From Timema cristinae (Eukaryota; Arthropoda; Insecta; Phasmatodea; Timematidae): a stretch of 64,000 nt of DNA. The stretch lies in NCBI GenBank assembly GCA_039000515.1, contig JBCFYV010001001.1, positions 13,725,620 to 13,789,619 on the forward strand, in the 5' to 3' direction. This document shows, one piece after another, positions 34,511-45,775 of the stretch. A program made the translations under genes and the position numbers. Every line of letters begins with the position of its first letter. Position 1 is the stretch's first letter. The notes beneath the pieces were generated by a model that saw only the letters and a program-made list of their open reading frames with translations, was not told the DNA's origin and searched no databases.

Positions 34511-34584
34511 ACCCTCATATTTGAATAATGGCATTTTACATTCCTAGGCAATCCTCTAGCCACCATTTGAAATAATATGTCAAA

Positions 34585-34970
34585 GTTGGGGATGTAGGGG
34601 ACGCGAGAAAAGAAGAGTGTTTTTTTACAGTTTTTGTAGCAAAACTTTCTTTGATCAAAATAAATCAAAAATTGCTTCAGTGTAAACATAGAATTTAATT
34701 TTCTTCACATGGAAACCTCAACAGTTCTGTCAAGGGCATCCTGGATTTTAATGACATCTTTTTCTCTTCCTTTAAAAAGTGTTTCATCTAATACCGCTAT
34801 GTTCCTACCAGATATTCAACAACTGTTGATATCACCATGTATAGAAAATTAAAGTCTTTATTTGTACAACAGCAATATTATATTTATTTTGGCAAAAAAA
34901 AAGTTTTGATTTGATCTAAAAATTGCAAAAACATTTACCCTTTCTTACGTTTCATACATTCTTACCTTAA
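34585..34970. mobile_element. Foldback G copy
   Basis: Left arm GGGGATGTAGGGGACGCGAG, TGTAGCAAAACTT, TTCTTCACATGG. The right arm has TGTTGATATCACCATG...TTGGCAAAAAAAAAG and the end CTTACCTTAA. The two arms are largely complementary. Confidence 0.75.
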
Positions 34971-35991
34971 TTTATAAACACCCTGTATATTAGCATAGCC
35001 TTACATTGCACACAACAACATGTTTTAGACACATTTATATAGTTACCAATGGCGTTTTTCAACTGTCCTTACGTACTAAGACTTAGTCCAGCAATCATAT
35101 TACTTCAAACGAAAAACTTTTTTTTTGCGAACGCACATAACATATGGCTTGAATAAACGTAATTTCCGATATGTGCATAATCTTAATCAACCGTACAAGT
35201 TATGAATCATAATTATAGATGCAAACATCACCATTTAGAATACACGAATGGTAAGTTTCAACATAAGGTTTCCTGTCCAAGAAGTATAAAATAAATTTAC
35301 ACATGTTTATTGAATGTTCGAACGCATGAGCAAATTTTAAACCATGGAATTGTAATATGTAAATATTTACACCTTATCCTAGAATATAAAACAAAAACTT
35401 TGCTCAGCTGACAAGGCATCTAAGGGTGTCTTTAAAGGTCATAAACACATGTCTTCAGAGCAAGTAAAAGAATTCAATAAAGATCTAAGTACAAGTCAAG
35501 ACAGATCTGACAGAAAATATATAAAGTGTGTTTACATTTTATTAATCATCTCAATCTGTCATTGTAATATCATAGCTACAACCAATCCCCCAGTTTAAAT
35601 AAATTTTCTGACAGTCTAAGAAGCTTTTGAGTAGGAGTGATAATGTAACTACAGAAAAATACCCACCAGACAAGGATTTTAACCTGTTAGTCTAAACCAT
35701 CTTTCAAATTCCTGTCGGTGTGTTATTGTTTTGTATCTACCCATCTTACAATATTTGGTTCTAGTGTTGTTGCAACGCTGAGAAACGCCTGGATGTAGAT
35801 AACACCTCTTGCACTCGGGTAGAACGGGACACTGACAACCCCTGCCGTGTAGTTTCTAGATAATTTCAAGACAAATGCTAGGTCGAAATTATTTCAATCA
35901 AGACTCACCATTCACCTTCCCTACTATGTATTCATGTCGGTAATTAAAACTAGCACTTCTTCAATAACAATAAGTACACATATTTGTATGT
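34971..35991. other. No gene seen
   Basis: About 1 kb without recognised coding or repeat features. Confidence 0.4.
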
Positions 35992-36003
35992 TGTATCAAC
36001 ACG

Positions 36004-36196
36004 TGATTTCCAAACCCTTCCTACACCTCTGACAAGACATCTTGTGAATGTGGTGAATGCCAGGTCTGCACCGTGGTTCGGATTCCACGTTAAGCTGTAG
36101 GTCCTCCATTTCATCTCACAATCACCCTACCATAACACATTAGCGTAAGTGCGTATAACCCGAACGGATAGTAAGACGCGGTGCTAATAATAATAA
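36004..36196 (+). mobile_element. A-type SINE, 5' truncated
   Basis: The copy begins in the body (TGATTTCCAAACCCTTCC), so the tRNA head is missing. Tail 1 and (TAA)n are intact. TGTATCAACACG is repeated exactly at 35992-36003 and 36197-36208. Confidence 0.92.
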
Positions 36197-36214
36197 TGTA
36201 TCAACACGCATACT

Positions 36215-36466
36215 ACCCGCTTCGGTGGATGAATAGTCTCTCTGTCTACTCTCTTATTAAATTAAACTTCCGATTACGTAGGTATCGAGGTTCGAATCTG
36301 GGTCGTGTGTACTGAGGGTGGTTTTCCCCAAATGTTTTTCCACCCTCCACGCAAATTCGAGTACACTTACTCTAATTAAAACCTTCATAATCCCTAAAAA
36401 CTGTTAGCGTAATTAGTTCATAAGCGTATAAACCAAACGGGTAGTAAGACGTGGTGCTAAACAAAA
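36215..36466 (+). mobile_element. E-type SINE
   Basis: Head CGCTTCGGTGGATGAATAGT, box B GAGGTTCGAATCTGGG, the body, and tail 1 (AAACCAAACGGGTAGTAAGA). Confidence 0.75.
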
Positions 36467-36579
36467 AAGATACTAAGTTTCATACACCAATACAAAATAT
36501 CTTAAAATGATAAAATTTAAAAATTGGATGTAGATAGTTATCATATTTAGTAAACGTTTATAAATATTATATATACCTA

Positions 36580-36780
36580 TTAAAAAAAATTCCGCATCTC
36601 ACTACTTGTCCGTGATATCCACATCATTTAATTACATTAATGGGAGTAAAGAGGAATGTAGGAATTTAGAATTTCAGAGGAAATGCACCCAAATTTTTTT
36701 ATAAGAGAAGTGAGAAATCAATCAAGGAAAAATCACCCTCCATATACAGTCTTGGATAAGACCCGCCACCAGTAAACATG
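36580..36780 (-). mobile_element. E-type SINE fragment
   Basis: The tail-1 relic ATCACGGACAAGTAGTGAGA and the E body are present. The head is reduced to GTCTTATCCAAGACTG. (GACGA)n follows at 36780-36797. Confidence 0.55.
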
Positions 36781-36799
36781 ACGAGACGAGACGAGACTG

Positions 36800-37942
36800 T
36801 TGCCTTAGTCCGTATTCCCACCTATGCGGGTAAAGCTATGGTAAATTTTTAATAAATGTACAGATGTATAAAAAAGGATAGATAATATATTTTTAATAAT
36901 GACCAATCAAAGTAGTCAAGCTTATTAAGAACACTTTTATTTATAAAACAGTTTTAACTAAATTAAGTAAGGACATTCCTAGAACCTAGACCGAACAAAT
37001 AATGTATTTTATTTTGAGATCTGGCTATTTATTTAAAGATGGTGGCCCCTCGAAATATGTTTCAACTATTTGTAAATTACAAGTGATCTGAATCGTAAAT
37101 TATAATCAATTGACTAAACAACTCGGGGTATTATTTTAAATGTTGACATATATTGTGAGATAAGCGTCTGAAACCACAAAAACAATGTTTATTTCCATGA
37201 ATATAATGTATTTTTGAATATATTATTAATTTGTTATCTTTATAACTTCATCATAAAGGAAAATTATTAACTTAAAATCAAGAAGAAAAGAACATGACAT
37301 AATTCTTAATATTAAATACTTATACATTTTTTTAATGGAGAAAGCTTGATATGTTATCGACACATATTAGTTTATAAGGGTTCTTTTCATAGTGTTAAAG
37401 AAATATTTACCGGGAATGGCTTTCACACTATCATAATATTTTATTTTGACTCAAAAGCTTGCGACTTAGATCTAGCAGGTAAACTTAAAAATAGTTCCAG
37501 CAAGCCTTTTCCAAACATATCACTGCTAAACTCTCAGCAAATAGCCATCATAAGCATTGGTATAGGTTTTATATAGCGTAAGGCTGACCTTTAATACCCC
37601 AATTTCAGAAATCTTATCCGAATTTCAGGAGCCATACCCTAAATAAGGCTTATTTCATGAATGTATTTACTACCTGATTTTGTACCTGAACTGTTAGGTA
37701 AATTAATGACATTTTAATGAAGATATATTCTATCAAGGTTCTTTCTAAATAATTAGGTCTTACATAATTTTCTATTATTGTATTACTACATTTATAGTTA
37801 CAGTGCATAGCATAGTTTACTTTCATGTATCATATATCATTTTCAATATATATGTACAATAAATGTATTTGAACCTTCAACAAACATAATAATTCCCAAT
37901 CAAATTGAATCATTACTATAAATATATTAATTCTTCCCTTTT
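36800..37942. other. No gene seen
   Basis: AT-rich. The 76-codon frame at 37346-37576 has no motif or splice-like context. Confidence 0.4.
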
Positions 37943-37954
37943 AACATTCTAAAT

Positions 37955-38242
37955 TATTATTATTATTATTATTATTAGCACCGCGTCTTACTACTCATTT
38001 GGGTTATACGCACTTACGCTAATGTGTAATGGTAGGGTGATTGTGAGATGAAATGGAGGACCTACAGTTTAACGTGGAATCCGAACCACAGTGGCGGCCT
38101 GGCATTCCCCACATTCACAAGATGTCTTGTCAGAGGTGAAGGAAGGGTTTGGTAATCAGATAAATCTTTGCCGGGACCGAGGATTGAACCCTGGCCGCCA
38201 GCATAGAAGTTTGACACCTTACCCCTAGACCACCAGGTCACC
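37955..38242 (-). mobile_element. A-type SINE, full length
   Basis: An (ATT)n tail, tail 1, body and head are complete. AACATTCTAAAT is repeated exactly at 37943-37954 and 38243-38254. The 67-codon minus frame inside is a by-product. Confidence 0.93.
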
Positions 38243-38339
38243 AACATTCTAAATAATTCGATCAACTGCTTTATGGAATTTTATTATTATTATTATTATT
38301 ATTAAAGAATTTAGAATATGACTTAATCTTCACGGAACA

Positions 38340-38577
38340 GATATTGAGTATCTGTCAAAGGTGTCCTGAAATTTCGTCAAAACTTTTAAATAAAGAGAAA
38401 AAGATTTGACAAAGTTCCAGGACACTCTTAATGGACATTCAAGATCTGTTGATATTAACATGTGCAGAAAACTAAACTCTATATTGCTACTGGAGAAATA
38501 TTTGATTAATTTTGGCCAAAAAATGTAATGCTATAAAAACTGTAAAATTACTCGCGCTCCCTTCTGCCACACCATAA
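38340..38577. mobile_element. Foldback G, right part only
   Basis: It contains the centre and the right arm (CTGTTGATATTAACATGTGC, TTTTGGCCAAAAAATG, CTCGCGCTCCCTTC). The left arm is missing. Confidence 0.6.
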
Positions 38578-39630
38578 GTCTTTATGATTGTTTGGTGTGT
38601 TCTTTATACCTACATGTTAATATTAAGTCTCATATCACACGGAAAGATAGTTGATTCTATTTGTTTTGTAAATTGTTACTCCCACTTTATTTTTCCATTT
38701 AAACAACTCCTAATTAAAATTTTAAGTTTTAGAACAAATTAAATTATCTGGAGTTGTCCGTCTACGTGCCTGCTAAATTTTAATTTTCTACCACATTTAA
38801 AAGTTTTTTTTATGCTAAGCTCCCTCCTCCCCCTTATTTATTTGGAGTGGTCCTTTTACCAGCATGCCAAATTTCAGTTTCTACCACTGTGGGAAATAGT
38901 TGTTTAGTAATAGATTTTGAAATTCTGAAAGCCTCTCAATTTTTTTTTTCCTAAAATTCACTCTTAGATATTTCAAATTTAAAGATCTCCTGGTTTAGCT
39001 CAAGATGTGTATCCACCTGCCTGAAAAATTTTGATTTTATACCTCATCTAATATTTTTTTTCAACTTCCTCCATTTCCTAGAGCCCCATTTTGAAATTTC
39101 CCGATTTTAGACATCTAATAAAATTTCTGAATTTCTAGCAACACCTTCCTTACTATTGCTGCATTGTTCAATGTAATAGCAACCCTTCTCTACTCTCTTA
39201 AATTACTCTAATAGCATTTTTTAAAGTCTAGATTAAAAAGTAATGGGGAAAGTTCATTTCCTTTATGTATTTTGAAAGTACCCGATGACAGCCAAACCGT
39301 ACCCCGCCATGCATATCAGTAAAAAATACCTCTATCATCCTGACCATTTTTTGAATATCCCAAAATTAACCAAAAATCTCTTTCGTTTGTTTCTTTTAAC
39401 TGAATCTTAGAGCTTTAATTTCGCGTAGTACCTATATTTTATGAATGTGAGTAATCCTCTCGAAACCTCCATATTTATAGTGTTGTAGCATTTTCCTACA
39501 TATTTTTGGTATCTCCAGTAGTATTTATATTTGTGTAAATATTGACTTTTTAAGATAATTACTCAGAAAACCATCATAGCTTTCACTAAAGGAAAAAAGT
39601 ATGTTTGGCATACTCACCATAATCATTTAT
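38578..39630. repeat. Threefold internal repeat in unknown DNA
   Basis: The motif GTGCCTGCTAAATTTTAATTTTCTACC is repeated in variants near 38767, 38866 and 39012 (ACCTGCCTGAAAAATTTTGA), spaced about 100-145 bases. No coding potential is visible. The rest of the interval shows nothing. Confidence 0.4.
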
Positions 39631-39633
39631 ATC

Positions 39634-40195
39634 AGGCCAACCTTGGTGGTTTTGGAGTAAAGTGCTCACTCCAGGACCCGATGTTTATGGGTTCAAACCC
39701 CCACCCCCCGGGGTCGACGGATTTTTCTTGAACGATAAAATACCACCCGTCTCGGTGGTGTAGTTAGCTAACGTGCTAGTTTCGTGTTGAGCTAGACTGC
39801 CGAGGACGGGGAGATTGAAGTTCCAATATCGCTTGGAGTGAACTGGGGGTGGTTTTTCCTAAATTGTTTTCCACTCTCCCTCCATACAAATGTGGGCTCA
39901 TCTCCTTTATAATCAACCTTCCCAATTCCTAACACATTAGCTTAATTATACTTAAGCGTATAACCCGAACAGGTAGTAAGACGCGGTGCTAAGTATTATT
40001 ATGATTCGGAGGGGAAGTAAAGCCTTCAGTAACATGTCGATTGAGGAATGTAAAAGAAACTTGGAAAGGTATGTGACAATACCCTTTCCCGAAAAAAATT
40101 GGTAGGTCGTTTCGGTTTTGCTCATATAAATGATCGTGTGCTGATATAATCAGTCCGCTCGGAAAGTACATGTTAAATACCTAAAATAACACATA
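39634..40195 (+). mobile_element. C-type SINE, interrupted by a B-type SINE
   Basis: Head CTTGGTGGTTTTGGAGTAAA, box B GGGTTCAAACCC (about 39690) and ATTTTTCTTGAACGATAAAA are continued after the insert by GATTCGGAGGGGAAGTAAAG. The tail-2 end is TGTGCTGATATAATCAGTCC plus GTTAAATACCTAAAATAA. Confidence 0.8.
39742..39993 (+). mobile_element. B-type SINE nested in a C-type SINE
   Basis: Head CCCGTCTCGGTGGTGTAGTT, body and tail 1 (AACCCGAACAGGTAGTAAGA) are complete. I could not fix the target duplication with confidence. Confidence 0.85.
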
Positions 40196-41059
40196 AATAA
40201 ATATAATATAGTTTCGCAGATAGTTATAAAATATGTCAATATCAAAGAATTCGTACCCTAGTACCTATTCCTCTTTTATGCACCTGTATCACATTGAATG
40301 ATCATTAAAACCAATCATTCGCCTTTTTTTTTGACAGGTCTGGCAATAGTATGATGATCGGCTACGAGTTTTTCCGCAATCAGATTTAATTACGTATTGA
40401 CAAACTCAAAACCACAATATTAATAACAGTGCTTGCTTCGCTCGAGGGGTCTTATATAAATATTAAAAAAAAAAGAAAAAAAGTTTTTACTCGAAGGACC
40501 TCTTCGACGCAACAATGACCCCGACTTGGTTTAAAGACGAGCGTTGAGCCATCTCCCCATACGTACATATATATATACACGCGCACACATACATGCACTC
40601 GCTTCACACATGTGATCATACTAATCTCCACGTAGCAGCCGACGAGATTTGTAGCCCTCGCAACGACTTGCAGGCCGTATGGCCGGGCGACTACATTAGT
40701 GCCTCGTAAGAAGTACCGCAGGGGTGCTTAAAACAGCGGGTGAGGAGGCTTTTAAATAATCCACGAGGTTACTCGGGTCCCTCTTCTTGACAATCTACAT
40801 GTCACAACCGAAACCGGTGAAGATGAGTTGAAGGGATACGTGATTGTGATATGGAGAGAAATAATATGATTTTTGGTCGTACCTTTTTATCCGTGGCGTT
40901 GTAATATTTTGTTTTTAAGACCTTTGTTGATCAAATTACTTATTTATTTATTGTTAATTACAAAATTATTAGTGACAAAGATGTAACTTTGAATAAAGGA
41001 AAATATGATTTCAAAATATACAGCATCTGGATTACGTAGGAGATTTTTAAAGTAAGTTT
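40196..41059. other. Unrecognised, with a GC-rich core
   Basis: The part 40490-40850 is GC- and CpG-rich (GACTTGCAGGCCGTATGGCC, CCACGAGGTTACTCGGGTCC). No frame has a recognisable product. It may be an element fragment. Confidence 0.35.
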
Positions 41060-41088
41060 GAGTGTATATATATATATATATGTGTATA

Positions 41089-41146
<58 letters not shown>
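41060..41146. repeat. (TA)n/(TG)n microsatellite
   Basis: An uninterrupted TATATA run ends directly at the perfect palindrome that follows. Confidence 0.9.
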
Positions 41147-41147
<1 letters not shown>

Positions 41148-41149
<2 letters not shown>

Positions 41150-41201
41150 TTAGTGTACAAGTACGGCCTTATATATATAAGGCCGTACTTGTACACTAAT
41201 A
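41148..41201. repeat. Perfect 54-base palindrome
   Basis: The left half, TATTAGTGTACAAGTACGGC plus CTTATAT, is repeated exactly in reverse complement with no spacer. It could extrude as a cruciform. It lies right beside the TA microsatellite, so an assembly artefact is possible. Confidence 0.9.
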
Positions 41202-41388
41202 AAACCTCAGGTCCCACCTGGCTCGAATGCCACCGTTACTGAAAATGACTTGGCTTTCAATTTACCCTCCCCTTAGTTTTCCCTGGTAACATCATCCCCT
41301 TCCCTGAGGTTATTGACCCTAGATGACGTCATAATAATCTTGCGATTATGCTCATTTGATATTTTCCCCCATTTATTGTATATGTAAT
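41202..41388. other. Short GC-richer stretch
   Basis: No gene is visible. TGACGTCA is at 41324-41331. Confidence 0.35.
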
Positions 41389-41819
41389 ATTTATTTTAAA
41401 ATTGTATCTAAACAATTCCATTTATAAACATAATCCATATTTCTATATATATATATTTTAGACCTTTAGATATAGATTGGGATGAGTAAAATAATAAAAT
41501 TTATTAAAATAATATACATAATATATAAATATAATATATATTTCTTATATATAAATATATACTGTAGGCCTATATATGTACTGTATATAAAATATAATAA
41601 TATTTCATGTTTATAAAAACAATATTTTATATTTATAAAATAATCTATATTTCTAATATATATAATATATTATTAATACAGATTATTCTTATAAATAATA
41701 TATATATACATATTAGAAATATAGATTGTTTTTATAAATTTTGTTTAAAAATTAATAGAACTATATATTGTTTATTGTTTTATAAATAGAAGTGTTTAGA
41801 TACCATTTTAAAATAAATA
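41389..41819. mobile_element. AT-rich foldback element
   Basis: ATTTATTTTAAAATTGTATC and the following 40 bases recur inverted at 41770-41819. A second inner pair (ATCTATATTTCTAATAT) lies at 41640 and 41705. The 60-codon frame here is low-complexity. Confidence 0.6.
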
Positions 41820-41844
41820 GCATATATGTTTTATTTAATAGATA

Positions 41845-42165
41845 GCACCAATAGCCACGTGTAAAAAGGCGTCAGATTAATCTTGTCTGGCTTGTTGGTG
41901 ATGAAAGGTAGGGTTCAAATCCTGGAAAGCTGTTCCGAGGATTTATTTTACATTAAGATTCTCAATCATCCCGAAACGCAAATTCCAAACTTCCTCATAT
42001 CTACTCCACTAGTGTAAGAATTTTACCGGGACTTAAATTTAATACAGCCAAATTTTCATGGAGGAATAAAGGTAAGTAATTTTTTTTAAAAAGAACACAC
42101 GGCTTGAATTCAAACCCTGACCTCTAGGCCTACGTCATCAGAAAACCAGGCTAGACACATGTGCT
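41845..42165. mobile_element. Two decayed SINEs, head to head
   Basis: A plus-strand piece (GTAGGGTTCAAATCCTGG, 41907) ends near 42040. A minus-strand piece (AGGTCAGGGTTTGAATTCAA, near 42110) starts near 42165. Both have E-like bodies and no tail 1. Confidence 0.5.
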
Positions 42166-42749
42166 CACCTATAAGAATAAATATGTGATTAAAAATCGTT
42201 ATGTTTTTAAAAATACTTTTTCCAAGATTTAAGACGTTGTCAATCAAACATTCAAAAATACGATCTGTAAGATGACGTCACAAATCCACACAAGGTACGG
42301 CGTAGATATATAACTTCTTGAGAGGTAAGGTAATATTCAATTCCTGTCCGGTATGACTGAACATAGGATTTATGTCTATATCATAAGGTTTAAAAATATA
42401 CTCCCCATGAAACGTTAAAGAGATTCATTAAAAAGCACCAATAGGTCTCAAAGCATCCATGTGACTTAAGAGGCCAGGTTGTTAAAGTGAATGTACATCA
42501 ACTCTTCTCAGAGGGATGGCTAAAGCTATGAAATGTATGTGCGCGTGGGTTTGTACTTTACGGTCGTTCTGTGGTCTGCAGATGACTAACTGGTAGTCCC
42601 CGCCTGGGTCTGTTTACAGCCCAGCGAACAGCTGTATCAGCGCTTGCAAATCTGTTTAAAAATATCACCAAATTTGTCAGTATTGTCTATAAAGTTTTGA
42701 AAAATTGTATATTACATAAACCAAAATTATGTTTCTTTTTAGCGTTTTT
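42166..42749. other. No gene seen
   Basis: TGACGTCA occurs at 42273-42280. Otherwise nothing is recognised. Confidence 0.4.
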
Positions 42750-42790
42750 TAGCGCATAACCCGAACCGGTAGTAAAAGGAGTCGCTAAAA
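42750..42790 (+). mobile_element. SINE tail-1 only
   Basis: GCGCATAACCCGAACCGGTA...GTCGCTAAAAAAAA stands alone without body or head, like 7898 and 43917. Confidence 0.65.
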
Positions 42791-42829
42791 AAAAGTTTAT
42801 TTGCATTACCAGAAATAAATAAGTTTTTA

Positions 42830-43188
42830 AAGTGAGGATGTAGGGAACGCGAGAAATGGCAATTGTTTTTGCAGTTTTTATATATATAAAAAATATGGCT
42901 TCAGTATAAACATAAAGATTAATTTTCTTCACATGGTGATATCAACAATTTTTTAATATCTGTCGTGAGAATAATGGAATTAGATAACAAACTTTTGAAA
43001 TTAATAAAAAAAAATCTTAAATTCCATGACAACCTTGAGAGGTATTAAAGAACTGTTGAGGTTACCATGTGAATAAAATTAAACTCTTCTACTGAAGCAA
43101 TTTTTGATTTATTTTGACCAAAAAATGTTTTACTATAAAAACTTTAAAAAAACAGTGACTTTATAACACGTCGCCTACATAACCAGCT
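42830..43188. mobile_element. Foldback G copy
   Basis: GAGGATGTAGGGAACGCGAG, TTCTTCACATGGTGATATCA, GAACTGTTGAGGTTACCATG and TTTTGACCAAAAAATG occur in the family order. The right terminus has decayed. Confidence 0.7.
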
Positions 43189-43811
43189 TCAGAAAACATT
43201 TTTTCGTGCTGTAGTCAAGACAGCTTTATACCTTATCACGTCGCTAAGCCATCTCCGAAAAACATGGGAGGAGGGGGGGGGGAATAAGAGGAGGAGGGCT
43301 AAACTGTGTGTGGTCAAGATTTATCTGTTGTTATTAGGGGTGGAGAGAAAGTAATGAATTAATAATTCAAAGTTAACGATCATTACAGTCCAAAGTGCTC
43401 TTAGTCCTTAACTTGTGTTTCATGAATACAATAAAAAAAATCAGCCCTATACATGGTATTAAAACCAAATAATATTGAAATACAAGATAATAATTCACGG
43501 TGATTAGCAATAAGGAAGAGCCTTCAAATATGAAACTGAAAATGTGCACTCATTTTTCAAAATGAAATTAAATATAGGTATGTACTAGCCATTCAAACCG
43601 AAATTGAAAATATGGGCTAACAATTTATAACAAAATTGTTAATGTGCAAATAGCCTTCCAAAATAAAAATAAAAATGTGTATTAAACCTTTAAAAAAAAA
43701 TTAAAATATTTGCTTATTTTTCAAGACTGAATTTTAAAACGTACACGTATAGTCCAAAAACATATTTAAAATATTATGCTATAGACTTACAAAACCAGAT
43801 TGGAAATTATA

Positions 43812-44222
43812 CTACTATAAAGCTGGCTGACTCGCTCACTGACATTAATGTTTACCCACTTTCAGATGAACTAGAAACTTTAAATTTGGCAAACTTCTAG
43901 CTTCTAGCCTGTAATCTTATTATTATTATTATTATTATTTAGCACCACGTCTTACTACCCGTTCGGGTTATATGCTCTAGCATGTAATCGACGGTAATTT
44001 TTTTTTTTAAATTAAGAAATTTAATTTTTAACCCCCTAAAAAGAATTTAAAAGAATTATGGAGCAACTTTAAAGTCGGTGCGAACTTTTCTTTGGAGCTC
44101 TCTTGTGGCTAAACGGTAAGACCTATCAAAAAAACGGCTCCTGACTTACATTAGTTTAGATCCACTTGCAAATAAATCTCACTGGAGGTTTAGGGGTAGA
44201 GGCCCAAAGAGCAAAGATAGTG
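43812..44222 (+). mobile_element. Repeat H, copy 2
   Basis: It matches 4684-5010 from GGCTGACTCGCTCACTGACA through TTGGCAAACTTCTAGCTTCT to CACTTGCAAATAAATCTCAC. A SINE tail is inserted at 43917-43975. Confidence 0.75.
43917..43975 (-). mobile_element. SINE tail-1-only insertion with target duplication
   Basis: The insert is (ATT)n plus about 40 bases of tail 1 (CACCACGTCTTACTACCCGT) and nothing else. TCTAGCCTGTAATC at 43903-43916 recurs as TCTAGCATGTAATC at 43976-43989. The empty site is seen in repeat H copy 1. Confidence 0.93.
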
Positions 44223-44390
44223 TGCATCCTGAAACGAAACTTAAAATTTATATTAGCCTAAAAAAACTTACGCTAACCTTTCAAAACAAAATTCAAAATA
44301 TGCATTAAACTTAAAAAAAAAAAAAAATGGGTGTGCAAAAATGTACTTATCTTCCAAAACCAAAATTCAAAATGTGCAAAAATGAAATAC

Positions 44391-44987
44391 TCCGTTATGG
44401 TTTTAACACTTGTGAGTGTGTATCAATAAAACACACAGAACATATCCATCTTTAAACTGAAATATATCACCGTTCTTAAAAACTATGTATGTCATTTTTC
44501 TGTGACAAGAACTAAACTTGGAGTAGATCTGGTCAGAATCTATCGTTTCATGACTTATTGCTACCACTTTCTTAGCATCGAGGTCTCAATTACTTATAGT
44601 ATACATAATGCACAACTCAAAAGGATAAAATATCAGTTAGTTTGTTTAAAAATATGTCTTACTCTGGCCAAATAATATCAATTTTTTTTTAAAAGTGAAT
44701 ATAGCCAGAAGTCTACCTCTATTAATGTAGTTAATAAATTGTTCTAAATATCCTTTTTTAGCTTAAATTATCTATGACTTGGTGTCCCATTGGTTGTGAT
44801 GGATATCCACCCCACTAACAACAAACTAATATAAGGGTATTGAATGAGTAGTGTGGGTTTTAAGTAAACTTACCAGCATTGAGGTTTAGAAGAAATCTTG
44901 AGTGTCCGAATAGGATTAATATACCAGAACTGTGTTAGAATTCACAACGCATGAACTGATCGTTTTGGCTTATATGTTCCGTTCAGT
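44391..44987. other. No gene seen
   Basis: Nothing recognised. Confidence 0.4.
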
Positions 44988-44999
44988 CTAAATACAATC

Positions 45000-45283
45000 A
45001 TTATTATTATTATTAGCACCGCGTCTTACTACCCATTCGGGTTATACGCACTTACGCTAATGTGTAATGGTATGGTGATTGTGAGATGAAATGAAGGACC
45101 TACAGTTTAACGTGGAATCCGAACCACGGTGGAGGCCTGGCATTCCCCACATTCACAAGATGTCTTGTCAGAGGTGAAGGAAGGGTTTGGTAATCAGATA
45201 AATCTGTGCTGGGACCGAGGATTGAACCCCGGCCGCCAGCACAGAAATCTGACACCTTACCCCTAGACCACCAGGTCACCGAC
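45000..45283 (-). mobile_element. A-type SINE, full length
   Basis: Tail, body and head are complete. CTAAATACAATC is repeated exactly at 44988-44999 and 45284-45295. Confidence 0.93.
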
Positions 45284-45295
45284 CTAAATACAATC

Positions 45296-45599
45296 GTTGA
45301 GTCTTTTACAGAAATAAGTATTTATTCAAATTCCCACATAATATAAATAAATAAAATAATATCTCTTAAATTAATAAATTATATATTCTAGTTCTAAAAT
45401 AATGTGTTCAATAAACTATGATTTTATGCATTTTGTTATGTTATAGGTATAGAATCATAATATCTCACGAAAGTCCTTTTTATTTTAAAATTAACATAAT
45501 CGATTCTATTAACCACATTCGTAAATATTTTCAGCAAAGTTATTATGGCTTCATTATTTTCAACAGTACCCAAACTAGCACAAGTTTTCAGCGTAGACA
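45296..45599. other. No gene seen
   Basis: AT-rich. The frame at 45418-45648 has no motif. Confidence 0.4.
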
Positions 45600-45775
45600 A
45601 AGCATCAGTCTAGTCTTGTTTGGTTTACTGGTAAGGAAAAGATCATGATTCAAATTACGCCTAAGTGTCCTTTCCCACTTAACTTCCACGAAAATGTGGG
45701 TACATTTCCTACCAATTATGGCTTCCTCATATCTTTAATATCAATTCAAAGTAAGCCTCAAGACGTGATCAAGAT
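45600..45775 (+). mobile_element. E-type SINE fragment
   Basis: TCTAGTCTTGTTTGG, GATCATGATTCAAATTACG and the body CCCACTTAACTTCCACGAAA are recognised. The tail is reduced to CCTCAAGACGTG. Confidence 0.5.

Larger units (their letters stand above)
43521..44390 (+). repeat. 33-base minisatellite, split by repeat H
   Basis: About nine degenerate units (AGCCTTCCAAAACAAAATT..., ending AAAATGTGCA) lie at 43521-43815. Four or five more follow the insert at 44225-44390. The spacing is close to 33 bases. Confidence 0.7.

Noticed and set aside
41607..41789. Isoleucine/tyrosine-rich 60-codon frame
   Set aside because: It is a low-complexity AT sequence inside a foldback element.
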